NCBI GenBank assembly: GCA_028284495.1
Contig: JANQRP010000028.1
Span: 62,001 to 126,000 of the forward strand
Source: Longimicrobiales bacterium
GTDB taxonomy: Bacteria; Gemmatimonadota; Gemmatimonadetes; Longimicrobiales; Gaopeijiaceae
DNA: 64,000 bases
Direction of reading: 5' to 3'
The notes beneath the pieces are model-generated. The model was not told the origin of the DNA. It was given only the letters and a program-made list of their open reading frames with translations, and made no database searches. Positions 42,913 through 50,696 of the stretch are shown one piece after another (position 1 is the stretch's first letter; each line of letters opens with the position of its first letter). Made by a program: the position numbers and the translations under genes.

Positions 42913-43218
42913 TCAGCCGACATCCTCCAGATCCACGTTGCGGGACACGCGGCTGGTCAGATGTTTCGAAGGCTTGAAGACCGGGACGACGCGAGCGGGG
43001 ACGTCGACCTGCTCCCCGGTCCGCGGATTCCGGGCGACGCGGGCCTTCCTCCGCCGAACCTTGAAGGTGCCGAACCCCCGGATCTCGATGTGGTCGCCGT
43101 GGGCGATCGCGCGCTTCATGGCGTTGAGGAACCCGTCCACGACCAGAGCACAGTCCTTCTTGGTGACTCCGGGCCCGATCGCTTCCGCGACCTGTTCCAC
43201 GAGGTCGGCCTTCGTCAT
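42913..43218 (-). CDS. hup: HU/IHF-family DNA-bending protein
   Basis: A 101-residue nucleoid protein: MTKADLVEQVAEAI, VVDGFLNAMKRAIAHGDHIEIRGFGTF and the DNA-binding arm RKARVARNPRTGEQVDVPARVVPVFKPSK. It binds and bends DNA as a dimer. The ATG at 43218 has GGAGGA nine bases upstream. The tail after FKPSKHL is about a dozen residues longer than in typical HU, ending NVDLEDVG. It has its own promoter and a strong terminator, so it is a monocistronic gene. Confidence 0.93.
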   Translation of the reverse strand: MTKADLVEQVAEAIGPGVTKKDCALVVDGFLNAMKRAIAHGDHIEIRGFGTFKVRRRKARVARNPRTGEQVDVPARVVPVFKPSKHLTSRVSRNVDLEDVG

Positions 43219-43263
43219 CCAGCGACTCCTCCGAAAGGTTGCTTCAGGACTCGAACGACGCGG

Positions 43264-43293
43264 ACGGTAAGCGCCCCCCGGCGACCCCGTCAA
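43264..43293 (-). promoter_or_regulatory. Promoter of the HU gene
   Basis: On the minus strand TTGACG (43288-43293) and TACCGT (43264-43269) are 18 bases apart. Transcription would start near 43257, giving a leader of about 40 bases. Confidence 0.5.
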
Positions 43294-43339
43294 GTTCTTG
43301 CGCGCGACCAGGATGCGGACTCCGGCCCCAGCGACCGAC

Positions 43340-44467
43340 TCAGGCGGTGGCGGCCGCCTCCATCCGCTCGATGAACAGGTCGAACAGGTAGCGGCTGTCG
43401 TGGGGACCGGGCGCCGCCTCGGGGTGATACTGCACCGAGAACACCGGAAGCGTCCGGTGCGCGACACCCTCGACGGTTCCGTCGTAGAGGTTCACGTGCG
43501 TGAGTCGAAGGTCCCGGGCACCGGGGATCGAACCGTCCTCGCCCCCGCGAACCGCGAACCCGTGGTTCTGCGAGGTGATCTCGATGGTGTCGGTGTCGAG
43601 GTGCCGGACCGGGTGGTTTCCGCCGTGGTGTCCGAAGGGGAGCTTGTAGGTCTCCGCGCCGAACGCCCGCGAGATGAGCTGGTGCCCCAGGCAGATCCCG
43701 AAGATGGGCACGCCCTCGGCGGCGAGCGTCCGGATGGCGTCGAGGGCGCTCTCCACAGCCGCCGGGTCCCCGGGCCCGTTGGAGATGAAGATGCCGTCGG
43801 GGGACTCGGCGCGGACCGCGTCGAGTTCGACCGTGCCCGCGAGAACCGTCACGCGACAGCCCCGCTCGGCCATGAGCTTCGGCGAATGCGCCTTCACGCC
43901 GAAGTCGTAGGACACCACGTGGAACCGCTCGTCGCCGACCGCGGGGACCTCGTAGCGCTCGCCGGCGCCCGCCGAACAGGCCAGGTCGAGACCCTCCATC
44001 CGGGGCTGCGCGCGGATCCGGTCGAGCAGGTCGGCGGGATCGACGTCGGACGCCGCGATCGCGCCACGCATGGCGCCGTGCGACCGGATGTGACGCGTGA
44101 GTGCTCGCGTGTCGATGTCGGAGATACCCGACACGTCGTTCCGTCGGAGGTACTCGCCGAGTCCTTCTTCTCCGCGCCAGTTCGAGGGCCGGCGCGCGGC
44201 CTCCCGGACGATGAACCCGCCGACACGGGGCGTCGGCGACTCCAGGTCCTCTCCGTTCACGCCGTAGTTGCCCTGCAGGGGGTAGGTCATGGTCACCAGC
44301 TGCCCGGTGTAGGAGGGGTCGGTGAGGACCTCCTGGTACCCGGTCATGCAGGTGTTGAAGACGACCTCGCCGAAGGCCGTGCCGGAGGCGCCGAGTCCTG
44401 TTCCGTCGAACCGTCGACCGTCTTCCAGCAGGAGATACGCGGCGCGGGACGAGGCGATATCGGGCAC
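43340..44467 (-). CDS. carA: Carbamoyl-phosphate synthase small subunit
   Basis: A 375-residue glutaminase subunit that feeds ammonia to CarB for pyrimidine and arginine synthesis. The N-terminal domain (YLLLEDGRRFDG, GEVVFNTCMTGYQEVLTDPSY) precedes the class I amidotransferase domain with nucleophile GICLGHQL and catalytic QYHPEA. GTG at 44467 with GGAAG five bases upstream gives the usual length; a TTG 23 codons earlier is less likely. carB is not in the window. Confidence 0.94.
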   Translation of the reverse strand: MPDIASSRAAYLLLEDGRRFDGTGLGASGTAFGEVVFNTCMTGYQEVLTDPSYTGQLVTMTYPLQGNYGVNGEDLESPTPRVGGFIVREAARRPSNWRGEEGLGEYLRRNDVSGISDIDTRALTRHIRSHGAMRGAIAASDVDPADLLDRIRAQPRMEGLDLACSAGAGERYEVPAVGDERFHVVSYDFGVKAHSPKLMAERGCRVTVLAGTVELDAVRAESPDGIFISNGPGDPAAVESALDAIRTLAAEGVPIFGICLGHQLISRAFGAETYKLPFGHHGGNHPVRHLDTDTIEITSQNHGFAVRGGEDGSIPGARDLRLTHVNLYDGTVEGVAHRTLPVFSVQYHPEAAPGPHDSRYLFDLFIERMEAAATA

Positions 44468-44508
44468 GTGGCTTCCGGTGGCTCGGCGGTGGAGGACAGA
44501 CTCCTCGG

Positions 44509-44536
44509 AAGGTAGATCGGCGGGGGAAGCGGTCAA
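44509..44536 (-). promoter_or_regulatory. Candidate promoter of carA
   Basis: On the minus strand TTGACC (44531-44536) and TACCTT (44509-44514) are 16 bases apart. The leader to the GTG at 44467 would be about 35 bases. Confidence 0.42.
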
Positions 44537-44561
44537 GGCGATCCGACGCGTCGGTCCGGCC

Positions 44562-44589
44562 TCGACCGACGTCCCTCTCCTGCTACCTT
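44562..44589 (+). promoter_or_regulatory. Candidate promoter of the RNase H-like gene, possibly leaderless
   Basis: TCGACC (44562-44567) and TACCTT (44584-44589) are 16 bases apart. The expected start point falls at about 44596-44597, on or next to the ATG at 44597, and no ribosome binding site precedes that ATG. Confidence 0.35.
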
Positions 44590-44596
44590 TCCGGGC

Positions 44597-45181
44597 ATGA
44601 CCTCCCCCAGCTCAGCCCCCACGGTCTGGATTCACGCCGACGAGTCCTGCCTCGGCAACCAGTTCAAGGGGCGTGCGAACCCGGGGGGCGCCGGCGGTCT
44701 CATGGAGACCTGGATCGACGGCGACTGGATCGCGCGGGATTTCTGGCTGTCGGAGCCGGACACCACCAACAACCGGATGGCGATCTGGTCGGCGATTGCG
44801 GGCCTCACGTCGCTCCGCCGCCGCGCGCCCGTCCACTTCGTTTCCGACAGCCAGTATCTGGTGAAGGGCGCGTCGGAGTGGATGCCTGGCTGGAAGCGGC
44901 GCGGGTGGAAGCGGAAGGCGGGGCCGATCGAGAACCTCGACCTGTGGAAGAAGCTCGACCGGGTTCTCGAGCCGCTCGACGTCACCTGGCACTGGGTGCG
45001 CGGGCACGACGGGCATGCGCGCAACGAGTACGTGAACGATCTCGCCGTCCACGCTGCGAAGGAGCAGGATTCCTCGAGTGGCCTCGTGCCGTCGGGCTTC
45101 GTCGAGTGGCTGAACGAGCAGCGCGAGAAGCGCGAACGCTACCTCGACTTCATGGAGTTCGTCGAGCCGGACATGGGCTGA
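44597..45181 (+). CDS. rnhA: RNase HI-like protein lacking one catalytic carboxylate
   Basis: A 194-residue RNase H-fold protein. RNase HI cleaves RNA in RNA-DNA hybrids using four acidic residues. Asp15 (HADESCLGN), Asp84 (VSDSQYLVKG) and Asp148 (GHARNEYVNDLA) are in place, but the usual glutamate of NNRME is Ala62 in TTNNRMAIWSAI. The C-terminus extends about 40 residues beyond the RNase H domain (SGLVPSGFVEWLNEQREKR). The clean conservation elsewhere suggests a functional subfamily rather than decay. It is alone on the plus strand between carA and lipB. Confidence 0.85.
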   Translation: MTSPSSAPTVWIHADESCLGNQFKGRANPGGAGGLMETWIDGDWIARDFWLSEPDTTNNRMAIWSAIAGLTSLRRRAPVHFVSDSQYLVKGASEWMPGWKRRGWKRKAGPIENLDLWKKLDRVLEPLDVTWHWVRGHDGHARNEYVNDLAVHAAKEQDSSSGLVPSGFVEWLNEQREKRERYLDFMEFVEPDMG

Positions 45182-45201
45182 CGGCCCGTGCCACCGGCGC
45201 G

Positions 45202-45234
45202 GACGCCGCGAGCTTCCCGGCGGCAGGCGGCGTC
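45202..45234. terminator. Convergent terminator between the RNase H-like gene and lipB
   Basis: GACGCCGC (45202-45209) and GCGGCGTC (45227-45234) form a perfect eight-pair stem with a 17-base loop. It overlaps the lipB stop codon and follows the RNase H stop by 20 bases. Confidence 0.45.
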
Positions 45235-45979
45235 ACCCCTCGAGCGTTCGACCGAACCAGGCCGCCAGTTCGCCGCTGACCACGTCGCCCACCTCGGCGA
45301 CGCTCGGCACGTCTTCCCCGAGGATCTGCCGCAGCGAGGTGACCGCGCGGTCGCCGATGCCGCACGGCACGATCGTATCGAAGTGTGAGAGGTCCGGATC
45401 CACGTTGAGCGCGAAGCCGTGCGACGTGATCCAGCCGGACGAGACACGCACGCCGATGGCGGCAACCTTGCCGGCCGGTGTCCACACGCCGGTGAGCCCC
45501 TCCTCGCGCGCCGCCCGCACCCCGAACCGCCCGAGCGTGCGGACCACGACCTCCTCGAGATCGCGGAGGTACCGATGAAGGTCCCTGCGATCCGGTTTGA
45601 GATCGAGAATCGGGTACCCGACGAGCTGACCGGGGCCATGGTAGGTGATGTCGCCGCCCCGACCCACATCGTGGAGCTCGATCCCGCGCCTGCGGAGTGC
45701 GTTCTCGGTCTCGAGGAGGTGACCGTCCCGGGTACCCGTTCCACGCGTGATCACGGGGTCGTGCTCGAGCAGGAACAGCGTCTCGGGGGCGTCGCCCGAG
45801 CGCACCGCGGCGATCCGCTCCGCCTGGAGTTCCAGGCCCGCGGCATAGGGCACCCGACCCGGGCGTTCCACACGGAGGACACGCGACGGCGCCTCTCCGT
45901 CGGCCGGCTGGTCCGCCGAACGCGAACGGACGCCGACCGCCTCCGCGGCCGACGCCCGTCCCGTCTCGTCCGTCTGCAC
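45233..45979 (-). CDS. lipB: Octanoyltransferase LipB
   Basis: A protein of up to 248 residues that transfers octanoyl groups from acyl carrier protein to lipoyl domains. RGGDITYHGPGQLVGYPILDL, the lysine region AGKVAAIGVRV and the cysteine in FDTIVPCGIGD are conserved. GTG at 45979 starts 11 bases after the E2 stop but lacks a good ribosome binding site; GTG at 45871 (212 residues) begins just before the conserved RPGRVPYAAGLELQ and is the main alternative. Position after a lipoylated E2 gene fits its role. Confidence 0.9.
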   Translation of the reverse strand: MQTDETGRASAAEAVGVRSRSADQPADGEAPSRVLRVERPGRVPYAAGLELQAERIAAVRSGDAPETLFLLEHDPVITRGTGTRDGHLLETENALRRRGIELHDVGRGGDITYHGPGQLVGYPILDLKPDRRDLHRYLRDLEEVVVRTLGRFGVRAAREEGLTGVWTPAGKVAAIGVRVSSGWITSHGFALNVDPDLSHFDTIVPCGIGDRAVTSLRQILGEDVPSVAEVGDVVSGELAAWFGRTLEG

Positions 45980-45990
45980 CGGTCCGACGG

Positions 45991-47469
45991 TCAGGCGTCT
46001 TCCGGGAAGTCCTCGAGAAGCGCCTTCAGCTCGGACAGGAAGCGCGCCGCGTCGGCGCCGTCCACCAGTCGGTGGTCGTACCCCATGCTGAAGTACGAGC
46101 GCTTGCGAATCGCGATCTGATCCGCGCCGGTGTCGGGATCCGTCACCGCCACCACCCGCTTCTCGATCGCGCCGGTCCCGAGGATGGCGGCCGTCCCCTT
46201 CGGAATCACCGGCATGCCGACGATCGTGCCCAGAACGCCCGGATTGGTGATCGAGAACGTCGCGCCCTGGATCTCCTGCGGCTGAAGCTTCCGGTCCCGC
46301 GCACGCTCGGCGAGGTCGATGATCTTCCGGCCGATGCCCACCAGGCTCAGGTCGTCGGCGTCGTGAATCACCGGAACGATAAGCCCCGGATTCAGATCGA
46401 CGGCCATCCCGAGATTCACGTTCCCCCGGTGGATGATGTTGTTGCCCGACACGGTGCCATTGATGGCCGGGTAGCCACGCAGCAGGCGACTGACCGCCCA
46501 CGCCACGAAGGCGGTGTAGCTGACCTTCGCACCCTGCTCCGCCCACTTCGCCTTGTGGGCGGCGCGGATTCGGTCGATCCGGGTGAAGTCGATCTCGATG
46601 AACGAGTGGACGTGCGGCGCGATCCGCTTCGCCACCACCATGTGCTCGGCGGTGAGACGGCGGATCTTGTCCATCGGCTCCACGGTGTCGGCGTCGCGCA
46701 CCGGGAACTCGGGATGCTCGACCTTGCCGTAGAAGGTCCGGAAGAACTCGGACGTGTCCATCGGACCCGATGCCGCGGGACGCGAGGTCCTCGCCGGGGG
46801 CGCCTTCGGAGGCGCCGGCGGCCGGGTCGGGGCCGGAGCGGCCTCCTCGCGAGGGGCCGCCTGCGCGGTCGGCGTGGTCTCCGTCGTCTCGCGCGGCGGC
46901 GCGAGCGGCGTCTGCGGCGAACTCGCCGGCGCCGACGCGCCGGATTCGATGAAGTCGAGGATGTCCTGCTTGGTGACGCGGCCCGCGTGGCCCGTTCCCG
47001 GGACGGCCTCGATGTCGACCCCGTGTTCCTCCGCGATGCGGCGAACCACCGGCGTCGAGCGCGTACGGAGGCGATCCTCGACCGTCTCCGCGGACGCGTC
47101 CTCGTCGCCGGCGTCGCTCGACGCGACGGCGGCAGCCGGCTCGGGTTCCGGCGCCGGCTCGACCGGGGCCGCGGCGGGTGCCGGCTCGGGCGCCGACGCC
47201 CCGATCGCCGCAGCGTCGGGCGCGCCACCCTCGTCGTCGATGTACGCGACGACGGTGCCCACCTCGACCGTCTCGCCCTCCTGGACCTCGACCGCCACCA
47301 GCGTCCCCGCCGCGGGTGAGGGAATCTCGGCGTCGACCTTGTCGGTGGAGATCTCGAGGATCGGCTCGTCCCGCTCGACGGTCTCGCCGAGCTCCTTGAG
47401 CCACTTCGATACGGTCCCCTCGGCGATGGACTCACCCATCTGGGGCATCGGAACTTCGATTCGAGCCAC
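45991..47469 (-). CDS. 2-oxoacid dehydrogenase E2 (dihydrolipoyl acyltransferase)
   Basis: A 492-residue E2 subunit. One lipoyl domain (residues 1-80, lysine in ISTDKVDAEIPSP), an alanine/proline/glutamate-rich linker, the E1/E3-binding domain (RSTPVVRRIAEEHGVDIEAVPGTGHAGRVTKQDI), a second linker and the catalytic domain ending with DHRLVDGADAARFL. It forms the core of a pyruvate, 2-oxoglutarate or branched-chain dehydrogenase. GTG at 47469 has GGAGA seven bases upstream. The E3 gene is not in the window. Neighbouring E1 genes favour a branched-chain or pyruvate type enzyme. Confidence 0.92.
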   Translation of the reverse strand: MARIEVPMPQMGESIAEGTVSKWLKELGETVERDEPILEISTDKVDAEIPSPAAGTLVAVEVQEGETVEVGTVVAYIDDEGGAPDAAAIGASAPEPAPAAAPVEPAPEPEPAAAVASSDAGDEDASAETVEDRLRTRSTPVVRRIAEEHGVDIEAVPGTGHAGRVTKQDILDFIESGASAPASSPQTPLAPPRETTETTPTAQAAPREEAAPAPTRPPAPPKAPPARTSRPAASGPMDTSEFFRTFYGKVEHPEFPVRDADTVEPMDKIRRLTAEHMVVAKRIAPHVHSFIEIDFTRIDRIRAAHKAKWAEQGAKVSYTAFVAWAVSRLLRGYPAINGTVSGNNIIHRGNVNLGMAVDLNPGLIVPVIHDADDLSLVGIGRKIIDLAERARDRKLQPQEIQGATFSITNPGVLGTIVGMPVIPKGTAAILGTGAIEKRVVAVTDPDTGADQIAIRKRSYFSMGYDHRLVDGADAARFLSELKALLEDFPEDA

Positions 47470-47596
47470 GCTCGATTCTCCGGACTGTTTTCGTTGAATG
47501 TTCGGCCCGGGACCCGACGCGGGCGTCGGTCGGTCCGCGGACATGGAGTTTACCCCGGCTCGCCTCGAAGGCAAGACGGTCCCGACCGTTGAATCT

Positions 47597-48619
47597 TCAA
47601 TATCGCGCGAGGGTTCGGATGGCCTCCACGATGTCGTCGACGGATGGGAGGAACTCCGCTTCGAGGCGCGCCGCGAACGGAACCGGTGAATCGTCCGCAG
47701 TTACGCGCACGATCGGCCCATCGAGCCATTCGAACGCCCGCTCGTTGATCCGCATCGCGATCTCGCCCGCGATCCCGCCGGTGCGCGTGTCCTCGTGCAC
47801 GATCAGGAGGCGGCCCGTCGCCCGCACGGCGCCGACCAGGTGATCGTCGTCCAGCGGTAGCAGCGTCCTCAGGTCCACGATCTCGACCTCGATGCCGTCC
47901 TCCTCCGCGACGCGCGAGGCGGCCTCCAGGCTCCGGTGGACCATCATGCCGTACGTCACGAGCGTGAGCGCGTCGCCCTCCCGCACGGTCTTCGCCGATC
48001 CGATCGGGACGACGTAGTCCTCGTCGGGCAGCGTCGTGCGGAGCGCCGGACTGCGATACAGCCCCTTGTGCTCCTCGAACACGACGGGCGCGTCGAGGCG
48101 AATCGAGGCCTTGAGAAGCCCCTTGGCGTCGTAGGGGTTGGACGGGTACACGATCGTGAGCCCGGGGGTGTGGAAGAACGCCATCTCGACGTTCTGCGAG
48201 TGGAACGGGCCGCCACCGCCACCGCCGCCCACCGGTCCGCGCACCACGAGCGGGAGCGGGCCCGCGCCCCGGAACTCCGACGTGGCGATGTAGTTCGTGA
48301 GCACATCGTAGGCGGGGGAGATGAAGTCCATGAACTGCATCTCCACCACCGGCCGCATCCCCATGTGGGCCGCTCCCGCGGCAGCGGCCGTGAAGCCGCC
48401 CTCGGCGATCGGCGCATCGACGACCCGATCGGGGCCGAACCGCTCGAGGAACCCCCGCGTCACCTTGAACGCGCCGCCGTAGCGACCGATGTCCTCGCCG
48501 ATCAGAAACACGCTCGGGTCGGCCTCCATCTCCTCCCAGAGCGCCTCGGAGACGGCCTCCAGAAAGGTCACGGGCTCGCGGCGCGACGTCTTCGCGACGT
48601 GGTCGGGACCCTCCTTCAC
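47597..48619 (-). CDS. 2-oxoacid dehydrogenase E1 beta subunit
   Basis: A 340-residue transketolase-like subunit. SVFLIGEDIGRYGGAFKVTRGF, DAPIAEGGFTAAAAGAAHMGMRPVVEMQFMDF and IVHEDTRTGGIAGEIA are the conserved active-site and interface regions; the thiamine-activating glutamate is in PIAE. A glycine-rich insertion GPVGGGGGGGPFHSQ lies near residue 140, matching the potassium-site region of the family. GTG at 48619 overlaps the E1 alpha-like stop by four bases. It is 127 bases upstream of the E2 gene. Confidence 0.92.
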   Translation of the reverse strand: MKEGPDHVAKTSRREPVTFLEAVSEALWEEMEADPSVFLIGEDIGRYGGAFKVTRGFLERFGPDRVVDAPIAEGGFTAAAAGAAHMGMRPVVEMQFMDFISPAYDVLTNYIATSEFRGAGPLPLVVRGPVGGGGGGGPFHSQNVEMAFFHTPGLTIVYPSNPYDAKGLLKASIRLDAPVVFEEHKGLYRSPALRTTLPDEDYVVPIGSAKTVREGDALTLVTYGMMVHRSLEAASRVAEEDGIEVEIVDLRTLLPLDDDHLVGAVRATGRLLIVHEDTRTGGIAGEIAMRINERAFEWLDGPIVRVTADDSPVPFAARLEAEFLPSVDDIVEAIRTLARY

Positions 48620-49395
48620 GCCGCCACCTCCAGTCCGCGCCACGCCTCTCGCGCCTCGGCGTCCGCTTCCGCGATCCAGCGGTCCAGACGAACCCGTCCG
48701 GGCGTCGCGGTCGCGTCGTCGGGTTCGGCCACGATCACGCGGGTTTCGAGCCGCCCGATCGGATCGCGGCCCGCACCCTCGATCTCGACCAGCCAGGGGG
48801 TGGGACGCGTACGAGCCGATTCGACCACCCGGTGGATCCTCCGGGCGACGGCCCAGGCATCGTCGACCACGACGCGCTCGGTGTGCACCCCGTAGGCCTC
48901 GCCGCGCCGGCGGCTCGCCCCAACGAGCCCCGAGGCGCCGGCATTCAGGAGCACCACGACCAGAGGTACCCGACGGGCCGCCGCGAGGCTGAAGCCCTCG
49001 TGCCAGCCACCCGACTGGACGGCGACCGCATCCTCGACCACGACGGACACACGACGTTCCGAGCGGAGCGTGAAGGCGAGCGCGGCTCCCGACGCCACCG
49101 ACAGCGAGACCCCTCGCGAGGGCACCGAATCGAGCAGCCCCAGACGGGGGGCGGCCGGATATCCCTCGACGTCGGTCCCGGCCTGGTGCCTCGCGAGATC
49201 GCGGGCGGCGAGACCCCGAAGAACGGCGGCACCGATGGTACCGGCGCCGAGGGTCAGCGTATCCGGCGGTGCGGAAGCGAGCGCCAGGGCGCTGGCGGTC
49301 GAGACGACGAGCGACGCCGCGTCCGGCTCACGACCGGCAGCCCGTTCGAGCGCGCGGACGCGATAGAGCCCCCGGAGGAGATCGGCGGCCGTCAC
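48616..49395 (-). CDS. Degenerate E1 alpha-like subunit
   Basis: A 259-residue protein occupying the E1 alpha position. LLRGLYRVRALERAAG at the N-terminus and the central GWHEGFSLAAARRVPLVVVLLNAG match E1 alpha, but the chain is about 70 residues short and the thiamine-diphosphate motif GDGA is replaced by Glu121-Asp122-Ala123 (VVVEDAVAV). The late region that normally binds phosphate (HSxxD) is also lost. It overlaps the E1 beta gene by four bases, so it is made in step with it. It may be a structural or regulatory partner or use a separate true E1 alpha. Confidence 0.75.
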   Translation of the reverse strand: MTAADLLRGLYRVRALERAAGREPDAASLVVSTASALALASAPPDTLTLGAGTIGAAVLRGLAARDLARHQAGTDVEGYPAAPRLGLLDSVPSRGVSLSVASGAALAFTLRSERRVSVVVEDAVAVQSGGWHEGFSLAAARRVPLVVVLLNAGASGLVGASRRRGEAYGVHTERVVVDDAWAVARRIHRVVESARTRPTPWLVEIEGAGRDPIGRLETRVIVAEPDDATATPGRVRLDRWIAEADAEAREAWRGLEVAA

Positions 49396-49443
49396 GGACT
49401 CCGCGAGCTCCCGATCGACGCCCCCGCGGATCGCCGCGCCGCG

Positions 49444-49869
49444 TCAGTCGTTGCCGACCGGGTCGTTGCCCGTCGGGTCGGCGCCACCGGCGCCTTCACC
49501 CCCGGCCGCGCCACCGGCGGCGCCACCGGCGGCGCCCGGGAGGATCGCTCCGGCGCCGTCGCCGGCACCCGGGAGCACGGGCTGCGGCGCGGTCTGCTGG
49601 ATGTTCGGGCGAATCACGGACTCGGGTGCGGCGGCCCGCGACGACATGATGGAGAGCACGAGCGCGAGCACCATGAAGGCCGTTCCGGCGATCCAGGTGG
49701 AGCGCGTGAGCACCGTCGTGGCCTGGCGACCGGCGAGAATCCCGTCGGTCATCGTCGTTCCGCTTCCGCCCATCGCGGCCAGCCCCCCGCCCTTTCCGGA
49801 CTGGAGGAGGATGATGACGGTGAGGAAGATGCCGTCGAGGATGAGAATCGCCAGAAGTAGACCGTACAT
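49444..49869 (-). CDS. secG: Protein translocase subunit SecG
   Basis: A 141-residue SecG. Two helices (about residues 3-22 and 57-76) flank the conserved loop LLQSGKGGGLAAMGGSGTTMTDGILAGRQ. It supports SecYEG-driven export. The C-terminus is an unusually long, low-complexity tail of alanine, glycine and proline ending in a repeated GND. It lies 59 bases after tpiA, a pairing seen in many bacteria. Confidence 0.93.
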   Translation of the reverse strand: MYGLLLAILILDGIFLTVIILLQSGKGGGLAAMGGSGTTMTDGILAGRQATTVLTRSTWIAGTAFMVLALVLSIMSSRAAAPESVIRPNIQQTAPQPVLPGAGDGAGAILPGAAGGAAGGAAGGEGAGGADPTGNDPVGND

Positions 49870-49928
49870 CGAACTGTCCGCAGTTGAAGTGCCCAGACGT
49901 CAAAGATCATCCCGGGCACGGACGGTCG

Positions 49929-50696
49929 TCAACGGGGGTCGGATGCCCCCGCGATGGCCCGGAACGAGGCGGGATCGAGGCTCGCGCCGCCCACGAGCAC
50001 GCCGTCGACGGCTTCCGTCGCGAGCAGCTCACCGGCGTTGTCGGGCTTGACGCTCCCGCCGTAGAGAATACGCGGGACGGCACGTCCATGGTCCCCGAGC
50101 ACACGTCGGAGCAGGAGATGGGCCTCGCGCGCGTCGTCCGGGCTGGCGGTCTCGCCGGTGCCGATCGCCCACACCGGCTCGTACGCGATCGCCCACGCGT
50201 CCGCCGCCGTGTCGTCGAGCGGCGGAAGCACGGCCTCGAGCTGGCGGCGAAGCACCCCCTCGAGGTGGCCGCGCCGACGTTCCTCCAGGGTCTCGCCCAC
50301 GCACACCATCGGCCGGAGGCCGGCCCGCAGACACGCGCGCACCCGCGCCGCGACGTCCGCGTCGCTCTCGCCGAACACGTGCCGGCGCTCGGAATGCCCC
50401 GCGAGCGCCCACGTCGCGCCGGCGTCGACCGCCATCTCGGCGGACAGTTCGCCGGTGAAGGCGCCGGACGGCTCCGGATGGACCGTCTGGGCGCCCACGC
50501 CCACCCGCTCAACGATGGGGTGCCGCGCGACGGCGCCCAGCGCGACCGCGGAGGGAAAGAGAAGCAGGTCCGCGGAACCTGCCGGCTCCGCCTCGAGGGC
50601 CGCCGCGAAGGCGTCGCAGAACACCGACGCCTCGCGGGGTCCCTTGTGCATCTTCCAGTTGCCGGCAACCAGCGGACGGGTGGCGGGCGGGGTCAC
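49929..50696 (-). CDS. tpiA: Triosephosphate isomerase
   Basis: A 255-residue glycolytic enzyme interconverting dihydroxyacetone phosphate and glyceraldehyde 3-phosphate. AGNWKMHKG, the catalytic histidine in AGHSERRHVFGE, the catalytic glutamate in AYEPVWAIGTG and the phosphate-binding ILYGGSVKPDNA and GVLVGGASL are intact. GTG at 50696 overlaps the pgk stop by four bases. It is the third enzyme of the gap-pgk-tpiA unit. Confidence 0.96.
   Translation of the reverse strand: MTPPATRPLVAGNWKMHKGPREASVFCDAFAAALEAEPAGSADLLLFPSAVALGAVARHPIVERVGVGAQTVHPEPSGAFTGELSAEMAVDAGATWALAGHSERRHVFGESDADVAARVRACLRAGLRPMVCVGETLEERRRGHLEGVLRRQLEAVLPPLDDTAADAWAIAYEPVWAIGTGETASPDDAREAHLLLRRVLGDHGRAVPRILYGGSVKPDNAGELLATEAVDGVLVGGASLDPASFRAIAGASDPR

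Noticed and set aside
49929..49960. TTGACG-containing promoter for secG.
   Set aside because: The matching -10 is poor and the -35 would lie at the end of the secG leader region shared with tpiA orientation, so support is too weak.
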